This document shows positions 52,020 to 61,340 of a DNA stretch of 64,000 nt, piece by piece; position 1 is the first letter of the stretch; every line of letters starts with the position of its first letter. The translations under genes and the position numbers were made by a program. Below the pieces are notes generated by a model. It worked only from the letters and a program-made list of their open reading frames with translations, did not search any database and was not told the origin of the DNA. The DNA lies in NCBI GenBank assembly GCA_044598425.1, contig CP172536.1, positions 2,356,001-2,420,000 of the forward strand, read 5' to 3'. The DNA comes from JAEVLT01 sp044598425. Lineage in GTDB: Bacteria; Bacillota; Bacilli; Bacillales; Cytobacillaceae.

Positions 52020-52904
52020 TTAATAGCTCCACCCTCTAAAAAATTTTTGGGCACATTCTCTCCCATATTTAAGGAGAGCTTGTTTTTTTTCTTCTGTTAA
52101 CTGGAACTCAGTTGAAAATACCCCTTCAGTTGGAATAAAAATAATATTTTTAACATGTTTTTTTGAAATATATCGAGCATCGTGCGCATCTTTCATTGTT
52201 TCAAAAAGGGCGGCAAACAACTGAATAGCATTTGTAATGCGATGCTTTTTGTGTTGAAACTCACTGTTGCTTAGCTTAATCCCGAGAACCGGTCTGACCT
52301 TTTGAATATCCTCCTTGTCAAATAGCCAAATGGGAAAATTGCTTAAAACTCCCCCGTCCACCACAATATTCGTCCCAGTAATGGAGCGAATTTTTACCGG
52401 TTCGAAAAAATAAGGAATGCTGCAGCTCATCCGGATCGCTTTGGCAATTGAAAATGAACCAGGTTGAATTCCATATTTTTCAAGGTCATCAGGCAGAACA
52501 ATCATCTGTCCATTACTTAGGTCTGAAGCGATAACTCGAAGGGTTTGCGGCGGTAAATCGGAAAATGTCTTTATCCCTTTCGCCTCCATTTTCTCTTGGA
52601 TCCATTTTTCAAATTCATTTCCTTTATATAATCCAAGTTTCCAATACGCCAACAGCCATTTGGCTAATGAGAAAGGAATAATTGTTTTCCGGCTGTCAAG
52701 TAATTTTTTCATATCCAGCTCATCTACAAGCTGATAAATTTCCCTGCTTGTATACCCGGCAGCAATGAAGGCAGCGACAATCGCACCTGCACTTGTACCC
52801 GCAACCCTAACAAAACGAAATCCCCTTTTTTCAATTTCTTCATAGGCTCCAATAAGCGCGAATCCCTTTATACCACCGCCAGAGAAAACGCCATCAATCT
52901 TCAT
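52020..52904 (-). CDS. yqhO: Patatin-like phospholipase family protein (YqhO)
   Basis: A 294-residue patatin-fold acyl hydrolase. The oxyanion-hole motif GGGIKG is at residues 9-14, the nucleophile serine is in GTSAG, and the catalytic aspartate is in VVDGGVLSNFP. No signal peptide is seen. The ATG at 52904 is 8 nt after GGAG; the frame extends nine codons further. Lipid substrate is unknown. Confidence 0.87.
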   Translation of the reverse strand: MKIDGVFSGGGIKGFALIGAYEEIEKRGFRFVRVAGTSAGAIVAAFIAAGYTSREIYQLVDELDMKKLLDSRKTIIPFSLAKWLLAYWKLGLYKGNEFEKWIQEKMEAKGIKTFSDLPPQTLRVIASDLSNGQMIVLPDDLEKYGIQPGSFSIAKAIRMSCSIPYFFEPVKIRSITGTNIVVDGGVLSNFPIWLFDKEDIQKVRPVLGIKLSNSEFQHKKHRITNAIQLFAALFETMKDAHDARYISKKHVKNIIFIPTEGVFSTEFQLTEEKKQALLKYGRECAQKFFRGWSY

Positions 52905-53077
52905 GGCAGCCACTCCCATTGATGTATTCATTGATACATCTTTAAGCAGCTAACTCACAATTTAGTACGCGAACAAGCCATAATATTTTTGACGTAAATA
53001 GAAATCAGGTTTTCGAGAACAATACTAAGGTTCGCATTGCGGTGAAGGAAAAAGAACAGGAAAAATCGATCATTATC

Positions 53078-54211
53078 CTACTGATGCATTTTCCACACTG
53101 CGGCAATGTTAGCGGCTGTAATTTCCACATACTTAGCCGCATTTTCAAAAGCATCCTCTAACGAAATAATACCGGGAATGATACTAAACAATGCATCAAT
53201 TCCATGTTCATGGACGACGCTGCTGTCTTCAGCCACATTCCCAGCTAAGGCAATCACAGGAACTCCATATTTCTTCGCTGCTTTTGCAACGCCAATTGGA
53301 GTCTTTCCAAAGATCGTTTGCCGATCAATTTTCCCTTCACCCGTAATCACAAAATCGGCATCCGCGGCCATTTTAGCCAGACCTGTCGCCTCAATTACAA
53401 TGTCTACACCTCGTTTCAGCTCTGCCGGCAAAAAGGCTAAAAGACCCCCGCCAAGGCCGCCAGCAGCTCCAGCACCCGATACATTCTTTATACTCTTTCC
53501 AAGATCTCGTTCGATGATAACTGCAAAATGCCCAAGATTGGCATCTAATTGTTCAACCATAGCAGGTGTTGCACCCTTTTGCGGACCGAAAATAGCAGAT
53601 GCTCCTCTTTCGCCGGTAAGCGGATTGTCAACATCACAGGCTACTTCTATTTTGATGGAATTTAGACGGGGATCCAAATCAGTACAATCAATTTTTGCCA
53701 GTTGATTTAGAGTTCCGCCGCCATCGCCAATTTCCTCCCCGTTTTCATCGAGAAGTTTCGCACCAAGCGCTTTTGCCATACCGGCTCCGCCATCGTTCGT
53801 TGCACTGCCGCCAATCCCGATAATAATGTGCTGTGCTCCGTGATCCAGCGCCGCCAAAATTAATTCTCCTGTACCTTTTGTCGTTGTCAGCAAGGGGTTT
53901 CTTTTATCAGCAGGGACCAAATGAAGACCAGAAGCTGCCGCCATCTCAATAACCGCAGTTTTCCCGTTTCCAAGCATTCCGAAAAAGGCGTCTACTCGTT
54001 CACCAAGCGGTCCGGTTACTGAGCGAGCAATAATTTCTCCGTCCGTCGCATCAACAAGAGACTGAACCGTGCCTTCTCCCCCATCTGCCATTGGAACTTT
54101 TATAAAATCGGCATCTGGTAAAACTCGTTTCATTCCTTTTTCAATTGCCTCCGCAACTTCCATGGCGGTTAAACTCTCTTTAAACGAATCAGGCGCAATC
54201 ACAATTTTCAT
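53078..54211 (-). CDS. glxK: Glycerate kinase (GlxK type)
   Basis: A 377-residue type I glycerate kinase that phosphorylates glycerate. N-terminal VIAPDSFKESLTAMEVAEAI, MADGGEGTVQSLVDA and IGIGGSATNDGGAGMA, and later VTGEGKIDRQTIFGKTP, are family motifs. It lies 26 nt downstream of the GntP-type permease gene. Together with the CdaR gene it forms a small glycerate-use unit. Confidence 0.92.
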   Translation of the reverse strand: MKIVIAPDSFKESLTAMEVAEAIEKGMKRVLPDADFIKVPMADGGEGTVQSLVDATDGEIIARSVTGPLGERVDAFFGMLGNGKTAVIEMAAASGLHLVPADKRNPLLTTTKGTGELILAALDHGAQHIIIGIGGSATNDGGAGMAKALGAKLLDENGEEIGDGGGTLNQLAKIDCTDLDPRLNSIKIEVACDVDNPLTGERGASAIFGPQKGATPAMVEQLDANLGHFAVIIERDLGKSIKNVSGAGAAGGLGGGLLAFLPAELKRGVDIVIEATGLAKMAADADFVITGEGKIDRQTIFGKTPIGVAKAAKKYGVPVIALAGNVAEDSSVVHEHGIDALFSIIPGIISLEDAFENAAKYVEITAANIAAVWKMHQ

Positions 54212-54237
54212 TTCTTTACACTCCCATCTAACCCTTT

Positions 54238-55512
54238 TTAACCAAATAGGCGAAACACACCAAAAATCAGGGTTGAAATAATTGCCATTGTTAACCCCAC
54301 AAGCGTTTCATAAGGAATGACTTTCAACCGTTCATTGATTTCCATATTTACGCTTCCACCTGTTGCGTGGAAAAAGCTTCCGTGCGGCAAGTGATCAAGG
54401 ACGGTTGCCCCTGAGTGAATCATTGCAGCGCCTGCTAACGCAGAGACACCCATCCCTAAAATGGCTGAACTGAAAACTTGGCTCGCGACTGCTGTTCCCG
54501 CCGTGGTAGAGGCAGTCGCTGCCGACATAAAGATTCCTGAAACAGGGGCAAGCACATATCCAGGAAGACCAAGCGCGTTCAAGCTATCAATTAGAACATC
54601 CTTTAAACCCGAATTGGCGATAATCCCCGCAAGTGTTCCCGTGCCAAGGAGCATAATCGCTACTCCAGACATCTTGCCAAGACCTGAGATAGCGTATTCG
54701 TTTACTTTTCTCCCTTTCCCCATAACAAGCGCACCAGCAATTCCTCCAACCGGAAGAGCAATCATTGGATCGATATTTATATTAAATAATGGTCTTAATG
54801 CCAATAAGATAATGGTTACAATTGGAGCAATAATAGCTGGGAAAAATAATGGAAGTTTTCCGCTGTGATGGATTTGTACTTCAGTGCTGTTTACATTAGA
54901 ACCTTTATTTACAAGCCTTTTTGACAAAAAATAGGTTATGGTAAGTCCGAAAATGGCTGGAATGATACCAGCTGCCATAATGGAAGTTAACGGTACTTTA
55001 AATGCATCTGACGCAGCAATCGCGTTAGGGTTCGGAGACAGGATGTTCCCCGCTTTTCCTCCGCCAATCATCGCTAGCAAGATCGCTGTTTTGGTGATCC
55101 CGGCCCTGTTTGCAATTGCCAGAGCAATCGGAGAAACCGTAATAACAGCGACATCAATAAAGACTCCAACAGCAGTCAAAATCAATGTTGCGGTAGCCAG
55201 AGCAAGCAATGCTCTCGTTTCACCGAGCTTTTTAACAATGGTTTCCGCAATGACAGCAGCAGCCCCCGATTCGATTAAAACCCCAGCGAGAATACCTGCT
55301 GCAAGGATGCGGAGTACGGCAGGTATAATTCCTTTTGCTCCTTCCATCATGAGATTCACTGTATTCGTAATATCCACGCCGCCGATCAGACCGCCGAGGA
55401 GTGCCCCGGCAATCATACCATAGGCTGGAGAAACCTTTTTTAAGATTAAAATAATTGCAATTACGAGCGCCGCAATTGCGCCTAAAGCGCTTACTTGAAC
55501 ATGTGCATCCAT
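54238..55512 (-). CDS. GntP family permease (probable glycerate or sugar-acid importer)
   Basis: A 424-residue transporter with about 12 hydrophobic helices and GntP-family segments such as GGGKAGNILSPNPNAIAASDAFK and SAATASTTAGTAVASQVF. The ATG at 55512 follows AAGGAGG by 7 nt; the longer frame upstream has no site. Its pairing with glycerate kinase points to glycerate, but gluconate-type substrates are possible. Confidence 0.88.
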   Translation of the reverse strand: MDAHVQVSALGAIAALVIAIILILKKVSPAYGMIAGALLGGLIGGVDITNTVNLMMEGAKGIIPAVLRILAAGILAGVLIESGAAAVIAETIVKKLGETRALLALATATLILTAVGVFIDVAVITVSPIALAIANRAGITKTAILLAMIGGGKAGNILSPNPNAIAASDAFKVPLTSIMAAGIIPAIFGLTITYFLSKRLVNKGSNVNSTEVQIHHSGKLPLFFPAIIAPIVTIILLALRPLFNINIDPMIALPVGGIAGALVMGKGRKVNEYAISGLGKMSGVAIMLLGTGTLAGIIANSGLKDVLIDSLNALGLPGYVLAPVSGIFMSAATASTTAGTAVASQVFSSAILGMGVSALAGAAMIHSGATVLDHLPHGSFFHATGGSVNMEINERLKVIPYETLVGLTMAIISTLIFGVFRLFG

Positions 55513-55612
55513 TTGAGTTACCTCCTTGTTTTTTATACACCTATTGTAAACGCTGACGAAAGGGCTTTCATTATTCATTTGTTCAAAAAAGATCAAGAAT
55601 TCTCTCGCGCTT

Positions 55613-56728
55613 TTAGGCATTTGCACAATTAATTTTCTCCTGCAAAATCGAAAGATAGAGTTCGAGCAAATCTTTTAGCTTATTAGGGTCCTTCCCAGTT
55701 ATTTCTGCTATTCGTTCCAGACGGTATCTTAAGGTGTTGCGGTGAATAAATAATTTTTGTGTAGTCGCTTGAATGTCGCCATTTTCTTCAATATAAACGA
55801 GAAGTGTTTCGATCAATTCTCCATTTTTTAAATCATTTTGCTTTAATTGATGATAATGGCGTCCAATTTTTTCTGTCACCCCATTCTGGGCTGATTTTGC
55901 CAAATATACTGGTATTTTATAGTCATCGAATAAATAAATGGTTTTCTTAGGATGAAGCCTTTTTCCGACGTTAAGTGTAATCGTCGCTTCTTTATAGGAC
56001 TCCGATACACCTTTTTGCGATTGGTAATAGCTGCCAACAGCCGCCTTAAACGGCATACCAAATCTTTCAAAGCCCCTAATCCAATTTAGAATAACGTTTT
56101 TTTCATTCGGTTTTGGATGAATCTGTTTTAAAATGACAAGCTGTTCCTGCTCCATGACATATAAATCTTTTTGATCAAGCCGTTCGGTTGCTTTTTTAAA
56201 AAACCGGGATTGATCATCCGCTGTAAACAGAATTGCCACACGCGGTACTTCTAAATCGATTCCAAGTCTGTTTACTCTTTCAAAAAAAAGGGCATCAAGC
56301 TGTTCCGGCTGGTGTAATAATTGACTGACAAGTTCTTCTTTTAGCCGTTTGTCCCATTGCATTTGATCCATCCAAACGGCCTGTTGAATAATCATTTCCG
56401 CCGCCATTTTAACGAGCTCGCCAAAGCTGCGAATCTCATCCGGATTGCCTGTAATTCCTACGGCTCCGACAATTTTTCCATGAAGAGTAATTGGGAGATT
56501 GATCCCCATTTTTACACCATTAAGTTCTTCCGCCTCGGTTTCATTTATCTCGAAATGAGTCTGATTCTTAATGACTTGGATCGCTCCTTCATGAATCGAA
56601 TCGATTCTGGTCTTGTCTCCTGAGCCAATTATTACGCCTTTATCATTCATTACATTAATATTCCGGTTAATAATCTTCATCGTCCGATCAACGATTTCCT
56701 GAGCCAGCTGCTTATTCAAATAATTCAT
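55613..56728 (-). CDS. CdaR family sugar-diacid regulator
   Basis: A 371-residue transcriptional regulator. The N-terminal diacid-recognition domain (about residues 1-135: LNKQLAQEIVDRTMKIINRNINVMN, GAVGITGNP) is followed by a middle GGDEF-like domain and a C-terminal PucR-type helix-turn-helix (TTQKLFIHRNTLRYRLERIAEITG). It likely activates the downstream permease and glycerate kinase genes in response to glycerate or a related acid, as E. coli CdaR does. The ribosome binding site is weak. Confidence 0.88.
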   Translation of the reverse strand: MNYLNKQLAQEIVDRTMKIINRNINVMNDKGVIIGSGDKTRIDSIHEGAIQVIKNQTHFEINETEAEELNGVKMGINLPITLHGKIVGAVGITGNPDEIRSFGELVKMAAEMIIQQAVWMDQMQWDKRLKEELVSQLLHQPEQLDALFFERVNRLGIDLEVPRVAILFTADDQSRFFKKATERLDQKDLYVMEQEQLVILKQIHPKPNEKNVILNWIRGFERFGMPFKAAVGSYYQSQKGVSESYKEATITLNVGKRLHPKKTIYLFDDYKIPVYLAKSAQNGVTEKIGRHYHQLKQNDLKNGELIETLLVYIEENGDIQATTQKLFIHRNTLRYRLERIAEITGKDPNKLKDLLELYLSILQEKINCANA

Positions 56729-56750
56729 CGCAAAACCCGCTTTCGCTGTA

Positions 56751-56784
56751 TAAAAATAGAGCGGAGATCGATATCCCCCGCTCT
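56751..56784 (-). terminator. Terminator of nrdJ
   Basis: AGAGCGG/CCGCTCT stem (56758-56764 with 56778-56784) with a 13-nt loop is followed by ATTTTTA on the minus strand. It sits only 23 bp upstream of the cdaR-like start codon. Confidence 0.75.
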
Positions 56785-56825
56785 GTTATTTTACAATATT
56801 GAACGCATTTGAGTAATGCTTGAAT

Positions 56826-59384
56826 TTACAAACCGCATTTTAATTGGGCACCGCAGTTTGTACATGTGTTACAGCCGCCAATTTCTTTTACTTTCCCTTT
56901 GCGGCAAACCGGACATGTGTTGCCAACCTCAGAACCAATCGTTACGTCGGTTGAACGAAGATCGCTGATCGTGTCGACAAGCACCACATGCTGCTTCGGT
57001 TTTTCTTTAACAATTGTTTCAGCTGTTTCCGTGTTTTCTTCCGCTTTCAGCGTTAACACCTGCGAATCGCGCGAGCCATCGACATAAACGGTTCCGCCCT
57101 TCGCTCCGCCGCGGTACAGCCGTTCGTATACTTTTTCAACCTGCTCGACGCTATAGCCTTTCGGCGCGTTAACGGTTTTACTGATGGAGCTGTCAATCCA
57201 GCGCTGGATGACACATTGCACATCCGCATGGGCTTCAGGCGAAAGTTCCATCGCGGTTACAAACCAGCTTGGCAGATTGTCCGGATCGGCTTCAGGATGC
57301 TGATCCAGGTATTCTTGAACAATATCCGCTTTCACCTCGATAAATTTACCAAGGCGCCCGCTGCGGAAGTAAGAAAAGGAAAAATATGGTTCTAATCCTG
57401 TGGAAACTCCGACCATTGTACCAGTGGACCCCGTGGGAGCAACAGTTAATAGATGTGAGTTCCGAATACCATATTGTAAAATTTCCTGGCGGATTTCTTC
57501 AGACATTTTTTTCATAAATCCTGTATTAATGAAAGCAGTGCGTAATTTTTTTGTCTCTTCTTCACTACTTCCAATTAGGAATGGAAAGCTGCCTTTTTCC
57601 TTTGCAAGTTCTACTGATGTTTCATATGCAGTCGATGCAATTGTTTCAAACACTTTGTCAACGAGTTTATTTCCTTCTTCTGAGCCGTATTCTGTTTCAC
57701 AATAGATCAATAGGTCATGCAGTCCCATTACGCCAAGACCAACCCGGCGCTCGCCTAAGGCCTGCTTTTTATTTTCTTCAAGGAAGTAAGGAGTCGCATT
57801 GATCACATTATCCTGCATCCTTACGCCTACTGCGACAGTCTGCTTTAATTTTTCATAATCAACCGTTTTTGTTTCCTTATCAGCCATCTCAGCAAGATTC
57901 ACAGCAGCAAGGTTACAGACAGAAAACGGTGCAAGTGGTTGTTCTCCACACGGATTGGTTGCAACGACTTTTTGTCCATATGCTTTTGCATTGGTCATGT
58001 CGTTGGCATTATCGATAAAGAAAATACCTGGTTCAGCAGAATAAGTCGCACAGATATTGATTAAGTTCCAGAGCTCTTTTGCACGGATTTTTTTATAGAC
58101 GCGCACTTTGTGGCCTAGCTTTTCCCACTCACGCACATCGCCGACTTTGTGCCATTCCTCATTATAAACTTTCATCGTTTCTTCATCATAGCTTTCAACA
58201 TCAGGGAAGCGAAGTTCATATTCACTATCATTTTCCACAGCTTCCATGAATTCCTTTGTTAACGTGACCGAAATATTTGCTCCCGTAAGAAACTCTGGAT
58301 TATGAACTGCAAAATTACCGCCAATTTCAAGCTTTTCTTCGGCATCGGCAATAATTTTTTCATTAAAGCCGCCGTAACCAGGAATTGATTTATAATTCAC
58401 AATCCCCTGGTACATCGCTTTCTCTTGCTCTGTTAAAGGAATAAATTTCAACTTATCCTTCGCATGCTTGCGAATCGTTTCATCGTTTGTATTTTCAATC
58501 AAGAAGCGTAAAATTCTTGGATTTTGCATTTTGGAAATAATAAATTCGATAATATCCGGATGCCAATCCGCCAGCATGATCATCTGGGCCCCCCTGCGGG
58601 ACCCGCCCTGCTCAACTAAATGGGTCAGTTTTGCAATATCATCCAGCCATGAAACGGAGCCGGAGGATTTTCCATTCACACCTTTTGCCAGCGTGTTGCG
58701 CGGACGCAATGTGGAGCCATTTGTACCAACCCCGCCGCCGCGGCTCATAATTTCCATTACTTGTTTGCGATGGTCAGAGATTCCTTCACGGGAGTCGGCA
58801 ACAAACGGCATCACGTAACAGTTAAAATACGTCACGTCTGTATCGGCTCCGGCACCGTAAAGCACCCGGCCTGCAGGAATAAAGTTCAAGTTCACGAGTT
58901 CCTGGTAGAACTTTCCAAACCACTCCTGGCGCTTTTCTTCCGTTTCTTCCACAGCAGCAAGACCAGTCGCGTTCCGCTTGGCGATTTGCTCATAAAAGAT
59001 TTCTAAAGGCTTTTCAATCACATCCAGAGAGCGGACAATGATGCCTGTTTCCGCCTCTGCCGGATCATCCAATACTCCCCGAAATTCCTCTTCCACTAAA
59101 ACTTTTGCCTTCTTGTTTTCCCAATCAATTTCGGTAATATATCCAAGGCCTCGCGCTGGGAATTTTGGATCTTCTTTTATTGTTAAAACAACGAAGTCAC
59201 CTTTTGTGAGGGTAATTTTTTCTGTGTCTTTGAACGAATAGCGGTCAATCATCACTAAACGCGAAACACCCTTATGCGTCATTTTCATATCTGGCGTCAC
59301 AGGGTGTACTTGTGGGAATAAACCGATGTCCTCGTTTAATCTTTCAAAATCAATATTCAGTTTTTGTCGTAAACCAACAGCCAT
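56826..59384 (-). CDS. nrdJ: Adenosylcobalamin-dependent (class II) ribonucleotide reductase
   Basis: An 852-residue enzyme that makes deoxyribonucleotides with or without oxygen. The ten-stranded barrel shows SRGGGVGTNGSTLRP, the active-site NPCGEQPLAPFSVCNLAAVNLAE, and the phosphate-binding loop PTGSTGTMVGVSTGLEPYFSF. The C-terminus is a Cys-rich tail (CPVC and CTNC pairs), as in the long B12-dependent NrdJ group. GAAGGAGATG precedes the ATG. Two NrdR-like boxes lie upstream. It adds a B12 need next to that of MutAB. Confidence 0.95.
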   Translation of the reverse strand: MAVGLRQKLNIDFERLNEDIGLFPQVHPVTPDMKMTHKGVSRLVMIDRYSFKDTEKITLTKGDFVVLTIKEDPKFPARGLGYITEIDWENKKAKVLVEEEFRGVLDDPAEAETGIIVRSLDVIEKPLEIFYEQIAKRNATGLAAVEETEEKRQEWFGKFYQELVNLNFIPAGRVLYGAGADTDVTYFNCYVMPFVADSREGISDHRKQVMEIMSRGGGVGTNGSTLRPRNTLAKGVNGKSSGSVSWLDDIAKLTHLVEQGGSRRGAQMIMLADWHPDIIEFIISKMQNPRILRFLIENTNDETIRKHAKDKLKFIPLTEQEKAMYQGIVNYKSIPGYGGFNEKIIADAEEKLEIGGNFAVHNPEFLTGANISVTLTKEFMEAVENDSEYELRFPDVESYDEETMKVYNEEWHKVGDVREWEKLGHKVRVYKKIRAKELWNLINICATYSAEPGIFFIDNANDMTNAKAYGQKVVATNPCGEQPLAPFSVCNLAAVNLAEMADKETKTVDYEKLKQTVAVGVRMQDNVINATPYFLEENKKQALGERRVGLGVMGLHDLLIYCETEYGSEEGNKLVDKVFETIASTAYETSVELAKEKGSFPFLIGSSEEETKKLRTAFINTGFMKKMSEEIRQEILQYGIRNSHLLTVAPTGSTGTMVGVSTGLEPYFSFSYFRSGRLGKFIEVKADIVQEYLDQHPEADPDNLPSWFVTAMELSPEAHADVQCVIQRWIDSSISKTVNAPKGYSVEQVEKVYERLYRGGAKGGTVYVDGSRDSQVLTLKAEENTETAETIVKEKPKQHVVLVDTISDLRSTDVTIGSEVGNTCPVCRKGKVKEIGGCNTCTNCGAQLKCGL

Positions 59385-59488
59385 GGAAACATCTCCTTCT
59401 AATCTTCTCCTATCTGGATTCTAGCAGATTTTTTACTAGATCTAGTTAATAATGGATTACCCTAACGTTACCATATTGAAACCACTAA

Positions 59489-59537
59489 AATCAATATATA
59501 GTACTCAAATTATTTTCGACACTACTATATCTTGTAG
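59489..59537 (-). promoter_or_regulatory. Two NrdR-like boxes upstream of nrdJ
   Basis: Plus-strand CAATATATAGT (59492-59502) fits the core of the NrdR consensus (CWATATATWGT) completely, and CTATATCTTGT (59525-59535) fits with one difference. They are 33 bp apart, about three helical turns, which is normal for NrdR pairs. The boxes lie 105-153 bp before nrdJ. The rest of the 345-bp gap to lipM shows no gene and no cobalamin riboswitch. Confidence 0.6.
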
Positions 59538-59696
59538 TTGAGGCAAAAAACATTTTTTTTGTCAAACTTAAAATAAACTAGATTCATGAGAAAAAAGAAG
59601 ATTTCAATTGATTTTCGTCAAAAAACAATTAATTTCAACTTAATTCAACGTTTGCACTTTTTCTTACTAGGAATAAAGAATTATTTTTTACAACCA

Positions 59697-59727
59697 AAAG
59701 AAAAGGCGGCATTTGCCGCATCCTTTA
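59697..59727 (-). terminator. Terminator of lipM
   Basis: GCGGC/GCCGC stem (59715-59719 with 59706-59710) with flanking AAAGG/CCTTT pairs and loop AAAT, followed on the minus strand by TTTTCTTTT. Confidence 0.7.
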
Positions 59728-59729
59728 CG

Positions 59730-60566
59730 TTATCTTTTAAAATTCCAATCATCATTTTCGTATCTGTCTTTCGCAATCTTATGCACATAAGCCAATTCTT
59801 CATCTGTCAGATGATAAGGCTCCAGCTCAATATTCAGCCCTTCTGCAAATCCTTTATAAAAAGCTTCCTTCGCTTCCTCTAAAGAAATGTTACGAGGACT
59901 AATTTCATTGATGGCCACAGCTTTGCTTTTGAAGGCTTTTTTCATCCTCTCTTTTACCCGTTCACTTGGATACTTAAAAAGGCTGAACAGCTTTTCTTCA
60001 TCCAAGTCTAACAGAATCGAACCATGCTGCAAAATGACGCCTTTCTGTCTCGTCTGCGCACTGCCGGCTACTTTTCGGCCTTCGACAACAAGCTCATACC
60101 AGCTTGGCGCATCAAAGCACACGGATGAACGCGGATTTTTAAGTGCATCCCGTTCCTCTGATGTTTTTGGTACTGCAAAATAAGCCTCCAGCCCTAGGTT
60201 GTGAAAGCCTTTCAAAATACCTTCTGAAATCACACGATAGGCTTCCGTAACTGTCTTTGGCATTTCAGGGTGATCTTCCGAAACAATCACGCTATAGGTT
60301 AACTCATGTTCATGCAATACACCGCGTCCCCCGGTAGGTCTGCGGACGAATCCGAGCTGGTGATGCTTTACTGCATCAAGATCAATTTCCTTTTCCACCT
60401 TTTGAAAATAACCAATTGATAATGTTGCCGGGTTCCAGCCATAAAAGCGAATGACCGGCGGTATCTTTCCTTCACTGTGCCAATCAAGCAAAGCTTCATC
60501 TAATGCCATATTGAAGGATGGTGAGCCGTTACCCGAATCGATAAAACGCCACACTTCTTTGTTCAT
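59730..60566 (-). CDS. lipM: Octanoyltransferase LipM
   Basis: A 278-residue lipoate-ligase-fold transferase that moves octanoate from acyl carrier protein to GcvH in lipoic acid synthesis. RRPTGGRGVLHEHELTYS is the family loop, the acyl-accepting cysteine is C150 in PRSSVCFDAPSWYEL, and the lysine is in GRKVAGSAQTR. It works upstream of lipoyl enzymes encoded here (BkdB) and of the glycine cleavage system. Confidence 0.94.
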   Translation of the reverse strand: MNKEVWRFIDSGNGSPSFNMALDEALLDWHSEGKIPPVIRFYGWNPATLSIGYFQKVEKEIDLDAVKHHQLGFVRRPTGGRGVLHEHELTYSVIVSEDHPEMPKTVTEAYRVISEGILKGFHNLGLEAYFAVPKTSEERDALKNPRSSVCFDAPSWYELVVEGRKVAGSAQTRQKGVILQHGSILLDLDEEKLFSLFKYPSERVKERMKKAFKSKAVAINEISPRNISLEEAKEAFYKGFAEGLNIELEPYHLTDEELAYVHKIAKDRYENDDWNFKR

Positions 60567-60594
60567 TTTTAACCCTCATTTTTTTGTTGTTTGT

Positions 60595-60720
60595 ATGTTT
60601 TCTGCGCTTTTAAGTCTAACAAAATCATCATCAAAAAAAAAGGAAGAAGTTTGTGCGATCATTTTAACAGGAGCTGTCATAATAATTTTTGTTAATTATC
60701 TTTACTGGATCCAAGCTTGA
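60595..60720 (+). CDS. Possible 41-residue membrane peptide upstream of yqhL
   Basis: An ATG-started frame encodes a basic N-terminal part (TKSSSKKKEE) and a C-terminal hydrophobic helix (VCAIILTGAVIIIFVNYLYW). There is no ribosome binding site at the ATG and no recognisable family. It may be a chance ORF in the divergent promoter region of lipM and yqhL. Confidence 0.2.
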   Translation: MFSALLSLTKSSSKKKEEVCAIILTGAVIIIFVNYLYWIQA

Positions 60721-60730
60721 CTACTATAAT
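60701..60730 (+). promoter_or_regulatory. Candidate yqhL promoter
   Basis: TTTACT (60701-60706) and a perfect TATAAT (60725-60730) are 18 bp apart, 40 bp before the yqhL start. Confidence 0.55.
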
Positions 60731-60770
60731 AAAAGTTAGTGCAGTATAGCTTGAAAGGAGCAAGAAAACA

Positions 60771-61154
60771 GTGAATCCATTCTACAGTCTGTTGATCATT
60801 ATCGTTGCTATTGTCATCTATTACGTTTTTATATGGCTTTACCAACGGAAAATTGTTAAAACTTTACCAGAAGAAGAATTTCGTGCCGGATATCGGAAAG
60901 CTCAACTCATTGATGTACGTGAGCCAAATGAATTTGATGCAGGACATATATTGGGTGCCCGCAATATTCCATTGTCCCAAATTAGAATGCGTATGAAGGA
61001 AATTCGCCCTGATATGCCTGTCTACCTTTATTGCCAAAGTGGAACAAGAAGCGCCCGGGCTGCCCAGTTCCTTTACCGCAAAGGATATAAAGATCTCACT
61101 CAGCTTAAAGGCGGCTTTAAAGGCTGGAGTGGAAAAATTAAAGCGAAAAAATAA
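60771..61154 (+). CDS. yqhL: Membrane-anchored rhodanese-like protein YqhL
   Basis: A 127-residue protein with one N-terminal membrane helix (residues 4-24) and a cytoplasmic rhodanese domain. The catalytic-type cysteine C88 is in YCQSGTRSARAA, and the domain starts at LIDVREPNEFDAGHI. It may transfer sulfur; the partner is unknown. The start is GTG, with AAAGGAGC upstream. Confidence 0.92.
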   Translation: MNPFYSLLIIIVAIVIYYVFIWLYQRKIVKTLPEEEFRAGYRKAQLIDVREPNEFDAGHILGARNIPLSQIRMRMKEIRPDMPVYLYCQSGTRSARAAQFLYRKGYKDLTQLKGGFKGWSGKIKAKK

Positions 61155-61166
61155 ATAATGAAAGAT

Positions 61167-61200
61167 AAGGGACTCTTGTTTTGTAACAGGAGTCCCTTTT
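61167..61200 (+). terminator. Terminator of yqhL
   Basis: A 14-bp stem (61167-61180 with 61185-61198) with one mismatch and a short loop is followed by TTTT. Confidence 0.8.
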
Positions 61201-61285
61201 AATTGGCAATCTATCACCTGAATATGAGGGCAATAAAAGAAAACGGGCATCTTATCCCTTTTTACAAAATCATTCTTCTCTTTAT

Positions 61286-61333
61286 CGGGAACGAAAGGGC
61301 TGATTCAGCAACTCGAATCAGCATCAGCCCTTT
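61286..61333 (-). terminator. Terminator of the gcv operon
   Basis: AAAGGGCTGA/TCAGCCCTTT (61294-61303 with 61324-61333) forms a perfect 10-bp outer stem. An alternative inner stem GCTGATTC/GAATCAGC competes with it. It lies 7 bp after the gcvPB stop. Confidence 0.75.
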
Positions 61334-61340
61334 GTCAAGA

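Noticed and set aside
53106..53705. 199-codon plus-strand ORF
   Set aside because: It lies entirely antisense to glxK, has alanine/proline-rich shadow composition and no ribosome binding site.
59385..59729. Cobalamin riboswitch upstream of nrdJ
   Set aside because: The gene is B12-dependent, so I looked for a B12 box and a long structured leader. The leader is short and AT-rich and shows NrdR-like boxes instead.
59586..59882. 98-codon plus-strand ORF starting in the nrdJ-lipM gap
   Set aside because: Its second half is antisense to lipM and runs through the lipM terminator; no ribosome binding site.
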